Positions 42,300 to 49,596 of a stretch of 64,000 nt of DNA are shown in pieces. Source of the DNA: Nannocystis bainbridge (GTDB lineage Bacteria; Myxococcota_A; Polyangia; Nannocystales; Nannocystaceae); the NCBI RefSeq assembly GCF_028368995.1, contig NZ_JAQNDL010000001.1, forward strand, positions 496,001 through 560,000, written 5' to 3'. Position 1 is the stretch's first letter; the number at the start of each line of letters is the position of its first letter. Made by a program: the position numbers and the translations under genes. Below the pieces are notes generated by a model. The model had not been told where the DNA came from, did not search any database, and worked only from the letters and a program-made list of their open reading frames with translations.

Positions 42300-42629
42300 A
42301 TGCGAAAGAAGGGATCCCTCTCGGAGCAGGAACGATCCCAGGCTTCACGACTGGCCCCGGACGCCCCGGCGACCCAGGCCTTGCTGGTCGTCCTCCGCCA
42401 CCTCGACGCCGACCCCGCCGTGATCTACGCCGCGCTGAAGACGCGACAGATCGTCTTTCAGGACGCGCTGAAGGGCTTCACCGCGAGGGAGGTCGACGCA
42501 TGGACGGAGGCGCTCCGCGAGTTCGACCGCCTGAGCAGCGTGCCCCCCGAGCAGTTCGCGCAGCTCGACATCGAGACGAGGCGGCGATGGCAGCTCGCCA
42601 CCAACCGGGGTGACGCGCTCGCCGAGTGA
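42300..42629 (+). CDS. Hypothetical protein
   Basis: 109 residues from ATG 42300. The sequence is helical and mixed-charge (LVVLRHLDADPAVIYAALKT, then FTAREVDAWTEALREFDRL, then ETRRRWQLATNRGDALAE), with coding-like codon periodicity and no signal peptide or membrane segment. I do not recognise the family. It is followed by a hairpin and converges with the BON-domain gene. Confidence 0.55.
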   Translation: MRKKGSLSEQERSQASRLAPDAPATQALLVVLRHLDADPAVIYAALKTRQIVFQDALKGFTAREVDAWTEALREFDRLSSVPPEQFAQLDIETRRRWQLATNRGDALAE

Positions 42630-42672
42630 GCGAGCGCGTCCTTCCAAATCATCGCAGTCGGGCCGGCGTGGC

Positions 42673-42694
42673 CTCGCCATTCCTCCATGGCGAG
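42673..42694. terminator. Hairpin between convergent genes
   Basis: CTCGCCAT (42673-42680) and ATGGCGAG (42687-42694) pair perfectly around TCCTCC, between the stop of the hypothetical gene (42629) and the stop of the BON-domain gene (42717). Confidence 0.55.
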
Positions 42695-42716
42695 AACCAG
42701 GCCCGCGACGCCGCGC

Positions 42717-43805
42717 TCACGCCTCGCGCGTGCGCGACGTGGTCGACGTGGTCGTCGGCTCGTTCTGCGACCCGCGGCCGGAGGTCTGGCCCTGCCCGCC
42801 CATGTCCTGGCGCGACATGCCGCCCTGCCGCCCCGACGTGACGCGCAGTTGATTCTGCACGTCGAGCACCCCCGAGACCTCCTCGGTCAGATCTTCGGCC
42901 ATGCGCTTCATCTCGCGGTCCTCGACCATGCCGGTCAGGATGACGTTGCCCTGATTGACCTTCACCTCGATCTCGCTGGCGTCCACCGCGGGATGCCGGG
43001 TCAAGATCTCGCAAATCTCCTCGGTGATGCGCTCATCGGAGCGGCGATAGCCTTTCGGCCCGCGCCCCGCGTAGCGCTCCTGCGACCGCCCGCCGAGGCG
43101 GCCCGCCTCGCCGAAGCCCCGCGACATCCCCCGCCCCTGCGCCATCTCCCCGCGGAATCGGCCCTCGAAGCCCTCGCGGCCGTGGCTCTGGCTGCCGTAT
43201 TGGCCCGGGCTGCCGTACTGGCCCTGCCCGCCGTACTGGCCCTGGCTGCCGTATTGGCCCTGCCCGCCGTACTGGCCCTGCCCGCCGTACTGGCCCTGCC
43301 CGCCGTACTGGCCCGGGCTGCCGTACTGGCCCTGCTCGCGGTATTGGCCCTGCCCGCCATATTGGCCCGGGCTGCCGTACTGGCCCTGCTCGCGGTATTG
43401 GCCCTGCCCGCCATATTGGCCCTGCCCGCCGTACTGGCCCGGGCTGCCGTACTGGCCCTGCTCGCGGTATTGGCCCTGCCCGCCGTACTGGCTCTGCTCG
43501 CCGTATTGGCCCTGCCCGCCGTATTGGCCCTGCCCGCCATACTGGCCCTGCCCGCCATGATAGGCTTGCTGGCCCTCGTAGCGGCCGGCCCCATGTCCCA
43601 TGAATTCGCCGGTGCGCCGCTCCTCGTATTCGAACCCCTCCTCGTCCGCGAGGCGGCTCCTTTCGCCGGACTCCTCGCGGCCCGCCCAGGTGCGCATCTC
43701 GTCGCCACGGCCGCGCTCCCGGCCCTCGCGCTCCTGCATCGCAGGGCGCTGACGACGGCCATGGCTCTGCTCTTCCTGTCCCTGACGGCGTTCGTTCGGT
43801 CGCAT
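42717..43805 (-). CDS. BON-domain protein with 20 Gln/Tyr/Gly hexapeptide repeats
   Basis: 362 residues from ATG 43805, supported by AGAGGAAG upstream. A polar Arg/Glu/Gln N-terminus (~1-80) precedes a low-complexity tract (residues ~84-203). The tract is built from GGQGQY, GSPGQY and REQGQY units. After a Gly/Arg linker comes a BON domain (~254-320): RRSDERITEEICEILTRHP, then IEVKVNQGNVILTGMVEDRE, then VSGVLDVQNQLRV. BON domains bind membranes or phospholipids and usually occur in periplasmic stress proteins, but no signal peptide is visible here. The tract resembles phase-separating or adhesive sequences. The C-terminus is Gly/Thr/Ser-rich. Confidence 0.85.
   Translation of the reverse strand: MRPNERRQGQEEQSHGRRQRPAMQEREGRERGRGDEMRTWAGREESGERSRLADEEGFEYEERRTGEFMGHGAGRYEGQQAYHGGQGQYGGQGQYGGQGQYGEQSQYGGQGQYREQGQYGSPGQYGGQGQYGGQGQYREQGQYGSPGQYGGQGQYREQGQYGSPGQYGGQGQYGGQGQYGGQGQYGSQGQYGGQGQYGSPGQYGSQSHGREGFEGRFRGEMAQGRGMSRGFGEAGRLGGRSQERYAGRGPKGYRRSDERITEEICEILTRHPAVDASEIEVKVNQGNVILTGMVEDREMKRMAEDLTEEVSGVLDVQNQLRVTSGRQGGMSRQDMGGQGQTSGRGSQNEPTTTSTTSRTREA
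43197..43556 (-). repeat. 18-bp tandem repeat tract encoding QY-hexapeptides
   Basis: Twenty consecutive six-residue units lie inside the BON-protein gene. A higher-order triplet unit (REQGQY, GSPGQY, GGQGQY) appears three times, indicating expansion by unequal exchange. Length polymorphism between strains is likely. Confidence 0.9.
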
Positions 43806-44157
43806 GAATCTTCCTCTCGTCCTGATTGGTTTGGGTGGATCGAGCGGCCCGGGGGCCGCGCGTGCCGACAGCATGGGAGCGAAAAACCGCAGCCCCGGGA
43901 CAGTGGAGCAGGAACGCCCACCGATGGACGCGCACGCCCACGAATCGCGCAGGCTGCCCCGATGTGCGCGGCCGCCACCGCCTCTCGCTCGTGTGATTCG
44001 ACCTCACCGTCGCGCCGGGCGACCCTTCCCACGCTCGCCGGCGACGACCGGACCCCGGGCGGCGATGGCACCGGTGCTCACCTCCGAGGCCCAGCGCCGC
44101 ACCGAACACGCAGCGGTCGACCTCGCGGAGGTCACGCTGCCGCTCGAGCGCGGGCGT
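43806..44157. other. Intergenic region, 352 bp
   Basis: No supported gene. It includes the promoter side of the BON-domain gene on the reverse strand (AT-richer near 43800-43830) and otherwise shows only off-frame Arg/Ser-rich translations. Confidence 0.4.
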
Positions 44158-44490
44158 TCATTCGCCGCCGCTCAAGACCTCGTCCCGCGCGCGTCGCAAC
44201 GCGCGCGGCCTGCTCCATCGTCGCAAGGCTCGCCGGCAACAGAGCTCGACGATGCCGCTCCAAACTTCGGTGAGGGCGACGGCCAGCAGCACATGGTGCC
44301 ACCACAGCAAATCGCTGACGCTGACGCCCAGGAGACAGGCGACCGCTGCGATCAGGCAGATGTAGCCCACGACACACAGCGGCCAAAATGGCGTGAAGAA
44401 AGCGAGCTCCCAGAACTCCCGGGTCGGTAAGAAAACCGAAGCGCTGCATTTGTCCTTGATGTAGCCGAAGACGGATGTGGCGACACCCAC
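44158..44490 (-). CDS. Small membrane protein, possibly the 3' part of the frame starting at 45077
   Basis: 110 residues from GTG 44490. Two good membrane helices are visible (FWPLCVVGYICLIAAVACLLGV and LLAVALTEVWSGIVELCC), preceded by aromatic-rich EFWELAFFTPF. A short basic tail follows. Codon composition is coding-like while the overlapping end of the neighbouring frame is not. The 139-bp overlap suggests that a frameshift near 44490 may have split one longer gene. The family is not recognised; GC content here is lower than in the rest of the window. Confidence 0.5.
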   Translation of the reverse strand: MGVATSVFGYIKDKCSASVFLPTREFWELAFFTPFWPLCVVGYICLIAAVACLLGVSVSDLLWWHHVLLAVALTEVWSGIVELCCRRALRRWSRPRALRRARDEVLSGGE

Positions 44491-45077
44491 TCCAACCTTT
44501 TACAAGTCTTGAACTTCTTGAAGAACCACCAGCATCCGGCGCCGGTGGCTACCCCGATCGATCCGCCGCTGAGCCCGCCGGCGACATCGCACGACACCGA
44601 GCGCGAGGGCGCCGCCTCCGCAGCGTCCGCGAGCGCCTGCTCGACCTCCGATGTGGTCCAGACCTGGACGAGGCTGTTGAAGAGAGAGACCACTTCCTCA
44701 CGCTCGAGGGTCGCAAGGTACTCCGTGTTCAACGTCTTCAAACTCTGCTCGGGCAGCCCGGTCAACTCGCCGTCGAAGTCGAGGATGGTGGTGTCGTCCA
44801 CGAGCAGGATGAAGGTCGCTCCCCCGTCGAGCTCACCATGCGCCGCCAGCCTCACGTGCCCGACGCCCTTGAGCGCGTAGGCAATCTCGATGTTCAAGCC
44901 TTCGGAGAAGTCGAAGGCAGCGATCACCGCATCCGCGGAGAAGTCCACCGGCGCCCGGAGGCTTTCAGAAAACTCGCCAGGCGTGACGTGCGCGGGATTG
45001 GAAGCCGCGAAGAGCGACACGGCAATGAGGAAGTTCGGCGAGCATATCTCCCATGACAAAAGCTCGGCAGACCACAA
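44352..45077 (-). CDS. Hypothetical exported protein, C-terminal part probably frameshifted
   Basis: 241 residues from TTG 45077; no in-frame ATG exists near the start, so the true start is uncertain. A hydrophobic segment (NFLIAVSLFAAS) near the N-terminus could be a signal peptide. The body reads well up to about residue 197 (FILLVDDTTILDFDGELTG, EVVSLFNSLVQVWTTSEVEQAL, GVATGAGCWWFFKKFKTCK). The last ~44 residues are Ser/Pro/Arg-rich and look off-frame, exactly where the overlapping 110-residue membrane frame begins. A single ~300-residue protein broken by one frameshift is the simplest explanation. Confidence 0.5.
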   Translation of the reverse strand: MWSAELLSWEICSPNFLIAVSLFAASNPAHVTPGEFSESLRAPVDFSADAVIAAFDFSEGLNIEIAYALKGVGHVRLAAHGELDGGATFILLVDDTTILDFDGELTGLPEQSLKTLNTEYLATLEREEVVSLFNSLVQVWTTSEVEQALADAAEAAPSRSVSCDVAGGLSGGSIGVATGAGCWWFFKKFKTCKRLEWVSPHPSSATSRTNAALRFSYRPGSSGSSLSSRHFGRCVSWATSA

Positions 45078-45189
45078 GCGGACGACGACTAATTCCCGAC
45101 GACGAGCGGCGAGGGCCGCGTCGCCGAAAGAACCCGCCGCCGTGGAGCGCGACCTCGGGCGGCGTCGTCACCCGCACTCAACAAGGTCC

Positions 45190-45897
45190 TCAGGGGTCAT
45201 GAGAGGATCTCGAGTCCCCCTCGAACCCGAGCGCCCGCTCGATGTTCGTGGCGATCCACGACAGCGTCTTGGGGTCGTCGATCCCACTCAGTAGCGATTG
45301 GCGTCGACCTTGGCGCCCCAGGAGCACGAGCTCCAGGCGGCGATCCTCGGGGCGCTCGGCGCGAGCGAGGGCCCGCACAAACACCCCTTTGACGTCGTCG
45401 GCCACGAATTGCTGGCCTTGGTGGAGCGGGACACCATCACCCACGACAGTGAGGCCATCCGACGTGGCGATGAAGCGCATCACGGAGGTCCTGGGGATCG
45501 CACTCCACGTGATTCCACCGACCGCGAGCACCACGGCACCGACCGTCATCGCCGAAGAGAGCTCGATCCTGGTCACCACAACGACGAAGAAGAGCGCGGC
45601 CGTGGCGGCGGCCGCTCGGAACTGTTGCCGCCGGTGCTCGACGAGAATATCGAGCCGGGGTTCCTCGGCCGCCACGCGGTACGGACCGCGCGCATCGCCT
45701 TCGGTCAGCGCCGTGGCGGCTCGACGCGTCACGCCCGGCGGGGGGACATCGTCCGCGACTTCGCTTGGTGACTGCTCCACGAGCAGGCAACCGCACGCGT
45801 CGCAGTAATCCAGCGCATGCTGTGAGCCCTGGACGATGGGGCTCTCGCACAGCGGACAGCACTCGTCGAGATTCGGGTCACGTTCGGACGGCTCCAC
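45190..45897 (-). CDS. Membrane protein with N-terminal zinc ribbon
   Basis: 235 residues. A zinc ribbon is visible at residues ~14-38 (CCPLCESPI and YCDACGCLL, two CxxC knuckles). After a polar linker, two hydrophobic helices occur around 95-132 (TAALFFVVVVTRI and VGAVVLAVGGITWSAI). The C-terminal ~100 residues form a soluble domain with LTVVGDGVPLHQG and a charged segment ending IERALGFE. Function is unknown; zinc-ribbon membrane proteins often act as sensors or assembly factors. No neighbour indicates a pathway. Confidence 0.7.
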   Translation of the reverse strand: MEPSERDPNLDECCPLCESPIVQGSQHALDYCDACGCLLVEQSPSEVADDVPPPGVTRRAATALTEGDARGPYRVAAEEPRLDILVEHRRQQFRAAAATAALFFVVVVTRIELSSAMTVGAVVLAVGGITWSAIPRTSVMRFIATSDGLTVVGDGVPLHQGQQFVADDVKGVFVRALARAERPEDRRLELVLLGRQGRRQSLLSGIDDPKTLSWIATNIERALGFEGDSRSSHDP

Positions 45898-46087
45898 TCC
45901 TGCAGGTCCTCACATCCTTCTTCTCATGGCCCTCGTGCCTTGCCAACCCGTCGCTGCGCTCCCGCATGATCGTGCGGTGCTCCGGGCGCCGCTTGCGAGC
46001 ATGGGCCGCGAGCGATTCTGCCGCCTGGCGACCGCCAGGCTGGCGAAGCGCCACCGGCGAGCCGCGCTGCCGCCTCGCTCGCGCCGC

Positions 46088-46720
46088 CTAGCCCTTCGGC
46101 CCCTGCACGACCGCCAGCAGCTCCTGCGAGCGCCGGGCCTGGACCTTCTCGAGCAGCGCCACGTCGGTCTTCAGCGCGTGGCTGGCCTTGGCCAGTTGCA
46201 CGGCCACGCTCGACGGCTGCGCCGACCCGGCGATCGCCGCGAGCGCGCGGGTGTCGGCGAGCGAGCGCTCCGCCAGCGTCGACGCCACGTCGAGCAGCAC
46301 GAACTCCAGCAGGCCCGCATCGATCGAGCCCGACAACAGCGGCGCCTGGCCCACCGATTCGGCCACGAACGCCGCCATGCGGGCCGCGGGGCTGACATAG
46401 CGGCGCGGCAGCCCGAGCTTGTGGAGCAGCCCCTCGAGCGTCGTCACCCGGTCCTCGTACATCTGCGCCAGGTGCTCGTGGAGCTGCCGGCGCGCGGGCT
46501 GGCTGGTCTGCTCGGCGGCCGCTCGGGCGAGGCGGGCCGAGACTCGCGCGTGCATGGCGATCGCGCTGACGACATCCGCGAGCGCGACCCCGTTCAGCCC
46601 CGCTGCCGCGCCGCAGGCCGCCAGCGCCGCCGGCGACACCTCCTGCGAGGGTGGGATCACCGTCATGCTCGCGGGTCGGCCGTGGCCCCCCGAAGCCTTC
46701 GTCACAAACAGGATGGACAT
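46088..46720 (-). CDS. Helical protein accompanying a ferritin-like protein
   Basis: 210 residues from ATG 46720 (GGAGAATCGCC upstream). It is Ala/Leu-rich and mostly helical, with His/Glu-bearing segments (AIAMHARVSARLARA, LHEHLAQMYEDRVTTLEGLL) that could belong to a ferritin-like four-helix bundle. A classical ExxH ligand set is not complete. It starts 11 bp after the stop of the long ferritin-like gene and is surely co-transcribed. The second ferritin-like locus of the window has the same order, a long gene followed by a shorter helical one. Confidence 0.7.
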   Translation of the reverse strand: MSILFVTKASGGHGRPASMTVIPPSQEVSPAALAACGAAAGLNGVALADVVSAIAMHARVSARLARAAAEQTSQPARRQLHEHLAQMYEDRVTTLEGLLHKLGLPRRYVSPAARMAAFVAESVGQAPLLSGSIDAGLLEFVLLDVASTLAERSLADTRALAAIAGSAQPSSVAVQLAKASHALKTDVALLEKVQARRSQELLAVVQGPKG

Positions 46721-46731
46721 GGCGATTCTCC

Positions 46732-47988
46732 TTATTCGTCGCGCTCGTGTTGCGCTGCATCGAGGTCTTCGAGGGACCCGGACCGCAGCACCTCGATCGG
46801 GTGCGGGCCCTCGGTGGTCAGCCGGAAATCGTCGCCGAACACCTCGACGTGCCGGGCGATGACGTACTCGCTGGGGACCTTGACGCCGCCGTTGACCGCC
46901 TCCTGATACGCGAAGAAGCGCGCGTCGGCGGGCAGCGCCCCCATCGGCACGAAATCGGGGCCGACGGAGGTCAGGTCGATCTGGTGCTTCAGGACCTCGC
47001 GGATGTATTTCTTGTTCTCGTGGAAGCGCGTCGGCTGCGGCAGCTCCGGCGGCAGGATCGCCTGCGGCTCGACGCCCTCGTGGCGCAGCAGCAGCTCGCC
47101 GGCCACCCGGACGTGCTCGATCTCCATCGCCAGGTGCAGCTCCCAGATCTTGCGGATCCGCGGGTCGACCTCCTCGGTCATGAACGACCAGTACAGGTAG
47201 CACTCGTTGTAGTGGTGAAACAGCTCGCGCTGGAACCACGACTCGAGCGGGTCGAGCAGCGACTCGTACTGCGTCACGTGCTGCTCCTCGATCTCCGCGA
47301 TCTCGAGGTAGAGCCCGCGCGCCAGCGGCGGCACGTAGGTCGGCCCCACGTTCATGTAGAAGTTCATCGTCTGCTGCTCCGCCGCCACGATCGTCATCGC
47401 GTGCAGCCGCGACAGCGGGTCGACGGTGTGGCGGTCGTAGTGGCGGCGCACGTCGTCGAAGGGGTGCCGGTGCTCGACGATCGTCGGCCGGCCGGGCATG
47501 ACCTCGGTCAGGTTGCCGACGATCTCGTGGACCCGCTTCGGCCCCTCGATCAGGTCGATCAGGTTGGCGTAGCGGTACAAGTGGTCGAAGTCCTCGAGCA
47601 GGCCGAAATCGAGGGTCTGGCGCAGGTACGGGTCGGGCTCGGTGCGCGCGAGCCCTGCGGTCAGATCGATGGCGACCTGCTCGTAGCCGAGGGTGGTCTC
47701 CAGCACGGTCTGGTCGCCCGGGAGCAGCCAGTTCACCGCCTTCTGCTGCTGCTGGTCGACCCGCCGCAGCAGCGCGAGCGTGGTCTTGACCGGCCAGCTG
47801 TCGGTGTGGCGCGCGAATTGGTGCGACGACAGGATCGACTCGATCTCGATCCCGTTCATCACGATCACGCGAGCGCGCGTGTACGGGTGGACCTCGCGCT
47901 TGTCGAACGGCGCGACGTTGAGCTCCGACCAGTTGCGGATCTGCAGCTCCAGGGGGATGCCTTTTTCGGCGAGCGGATTGAAGCCCAT
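46732..47988 (-). CDS. Ferritin-like di-iron protein, long form (paralogue 1)
   Basis: 418 residues. Ferritin-like helices carry metal-ligand patterns: ETTLGYEQVAIDL, LLEDFDHLYRYA (acidic-x-x-His), EIEEQHVTQYESL (ExxH) and AMEIEHVRVAGEL (ExxH). These predict a carboxylate-bridged di-iron or similar centre. It is clearly paralogous to the gene at 54514, sharing LLPGDQTxLETT, VMPGRPT, VGPT and IEEQHVTQYE. There is no signal peptide. The cofactor and reaction are unknown; peroxide or oxygen handling is typical of the superfamily. ATG 47988 heads a two-gene unit with the helical protein downstream. Confidence 0.82.
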   Translation of the reverse strand: MGFNPLAEKGIPLELQIRNWSELNVAPFDKREVHPYTRARVIVMNGIEIESILSSHQFARHTDSWPVKTTLALLRRVDQQQQKAVNWLLPGDQTVLETTLGYEQVAIDLTAGLARTEPDPYLRQTLDFGLLEDFDHLYRYANLIDLIEGPKRVHEIVGNLTEVMPGRPTIVEHRHPFDDVRRHYDRHTVDPLSRLHAMTIVAAEQQTMNFYMNVGPTYVPPLARGLYLEIAEIEEQHVTQYESLLDPLESWFQRELFHHYNECYLYWSFMTEEVDPRIRKIWELHLAMEIEHVRVAGELLLRHEGVEPQAILPPELPQPTRFHENKKYIREVLKHQIDLTSVGPDFVPMGALPADARFFAYQEAVNGGVKVPSEYVIARHVEVFGDDFRLTTEGPHPIEVLRSGSLEDLDAAQHERDE

Positions 47989-48425
47989 GGGTCTCTCCTG
48001 TCCCCTCCATGGCGATTTCGCCCGAGGGGGTCACGTTGTGAGCGTCTCGCTCCGTACCACCGCCGATCGGCCCGACCACTCGCGCGCCAGCCCTCGCCAG
48101 CGGGCACGCGAGCGGCGAGAGCGTGCCGGCGCCGTCGCGCTCCCCGAGATTGTGCGGAGGTTCCGCTCGTAGCATTCGTCGCGCCGCGGCCGATGCGGCC
48201 GCATGGAACGAGCGCGCAGACGTTCACCGGCTCCGACGAGACCGCCGCCGCCGCCGCGAGCGCTCGAATTGGCTCGCGGGGCGCCGGGGGCGGCACGCGT
48301 TCGCCCCGCCGGCGCTGGCCTCGGCGGCCGTTTCGACCGCTCGCCGGCGGCGGCGGCTCGGGCTCGCGCGCGTCCGAGCCTCACGCTCCCTCGTCCCCGC
48401 GCGCCTGCTCGCCCATCTTCTTGCC
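47989..48425. other. Divergent promoter region, 437 bp
   Basis: It separates the leftward ferritin-like unit from the rightward histidine kinase gene. A purine-rich AGGAGAG (reverse strand, 47991-48003) serves as ribosome-binding site for the ferritin-like gene. I see no gene and no clear operator. Confidence 0.45.
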
Positions 48426-49496
48426 ATGCGGATGCACGAGTTCATCAGTTCGCGGCGCGAGGAGCTCGTGTCGCGGACGCTGTTGGCGCTGAAGAAAGAC
48501 TACCCCGATCGCACGGCGGACGAGCTCCTCGACGATCTCCCGCCATTCATCGACGCGGTCCTCCGCACCCTCCGTGGCGACTCCGAGACGTCCGGGGGCG
48601 GCCCGTCTCTCGGGTTCGGCCGCCAGTTCGCCCCGGCGCACGGGCGGCAGCGAAAGGAGCAGGGCTTCGACCTCAACCGCATCGTCCACGACTACGGCGT
48701 CCTGTGCGACGCGACCAATTCGCTCGCCGCCGAGACGGACGAGCAATTCAGCACCCGAGAGCATCTGCTGCTGAACCGCTGCATCGACGAGGCCACCGCG
48801 CAGGCGATCGACGCCTTCGCCGCCGCCCAGCACGAGGACCAGTCGCAGGTCCTCGGAGCGATCGGCCACGAGATCAGGAACGCCGCGTGGAGCGCCTCCA
48901 TGGCCTTCGACCTCATCTCGAGCGGCAAGGTCGGGGTCAACGGTCGTACGGGCGACGTGCTGCGTCGCTCGCTCGAGCGGATCGAGCAGCTCTCCCTGCA
49001 CGCCCTCGACGCCGCCCGCATGACGGCAGCCTCGACCGCCCAGCGCGAGTGGCTGGACGGCCGCGAGTTCTTGCAGCAGCTCGTCGACGCGACGGTGGGC
49101 GAGCGCGGCATCCAGGTCCACCTGGAAGTCGAGCCGGCGCTCGAGTTCGAGGTGGACCCGCGGCTGCTCACCTCGGCGATCAGCAACCTCCTGCAGAACG
49201 CGGTCAAGTTCACGCACGACGCCGGCACCGTGACGCTGCGCGCCAGCACCCGCGACGCGGCGGTCTGCATCGAGGTCGAAGATCGCTGCGGCGGGCTGTC
49301 CCGCGAAGCGCAGGAGCACATGTTCGATCCGACGCAGCGGAGGGCCCGCGGGCCGCGGAGCAGCGGCTTCGGCCTGGCGATCGCCCGCCAGGCCGTGGAG
49401 TCGCAGGGCGGCACCCTGAGCGTCGACGACGTGCCGAGCGTCGGCTGCGTGTTCCGCATCCTGTTCCCGCGCTCGACCCGGCTCGACCCGAACTGA
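48426..49496 (+). CDS. Sensor histidine kinase with RsbR-like N-terminal helical domain
   Basis: 356 residues from ATG 48426; a second ATG at 48432 is possible. The N-terminal ~130 residues (ISSRREELVSRTLLALKKDY) resemble the helical RsbRD_N-type input domain. The DHp helix has GAIGHEIRNAAWSA with phosphoacceptor His148. The ATPase domain has N-box SNLLQNAVKFTHD, a modified G1 (EDRCGGLS) and G2 GFGLAIARQAVESQGG. No transmembrane helix is seen, so it is probably a soluble kinase. No response regulator is adjacent, making it an orphan. It diverges from the ferritin-like unit, whose regulation it might influence. Confidence 0.9.
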   Translation: MRMHEFISSRREELVSRTLLALKKDYPDRTADELLDDLPPFIDAVLRTLRGDSETSGGGPSLGFGRQFAPAHGRQRKEQGFDLNRIVHDYGVLCDATNSLAAETDEQFSTREHLLLNRCIDEATAQAIDAFAAAQHEDQSQVLGAIGHEIRNAAWSASMAFDLISSGKVGVNGRTGDVLRRSLERIEQLSLHALDAARMTAASTAQREWLDGREFLQQLVDATVGERGIQVHLEVEPALEFEVDPRLLTSAISNLLQNAVKFTHDAGTVTLRASTRDAAVCIEVEDRCGGLSREAQEHMFDPTQRRARGPRSSGFGLAIARQAVESQGGTLSVDDVPSVGCVFRILFPRSTRLDPN

Positions 49497-49596
49497 TTGC
49501 GATCGCGGCTCGCCCGGATCTCGGTCTCGCGGCCGAGGAGTTGGTCGCGCGGGCCGATGCAGCCGATCGCGCGCCGCGCCGGCCCGTGTCGACGCC

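Noticed and set aside
42717..43805. CRISPR-like regular repeats near 43.2-43.6 kb
   Set aside because: The repeats are contiguous 18-bp coding units without spacers, inside the BON-protein gene.
42687..44273. A forward frame with Ala/Leu/Val/Pro repeats resembling a membrane protein
   Set aside because: It is the complement of the QY-hexapeptide tract of the BON-domain gene. The repeats are explained by that tract and the flanks lack coding character.
46723..48175. Upstream extension of the 46088-46720 gene to a ~695-residue frame
   Set aside because: The extension is an off-frame reading of the ferritin-like gene. The ATG at 46720 has a good ribosome-binding site.
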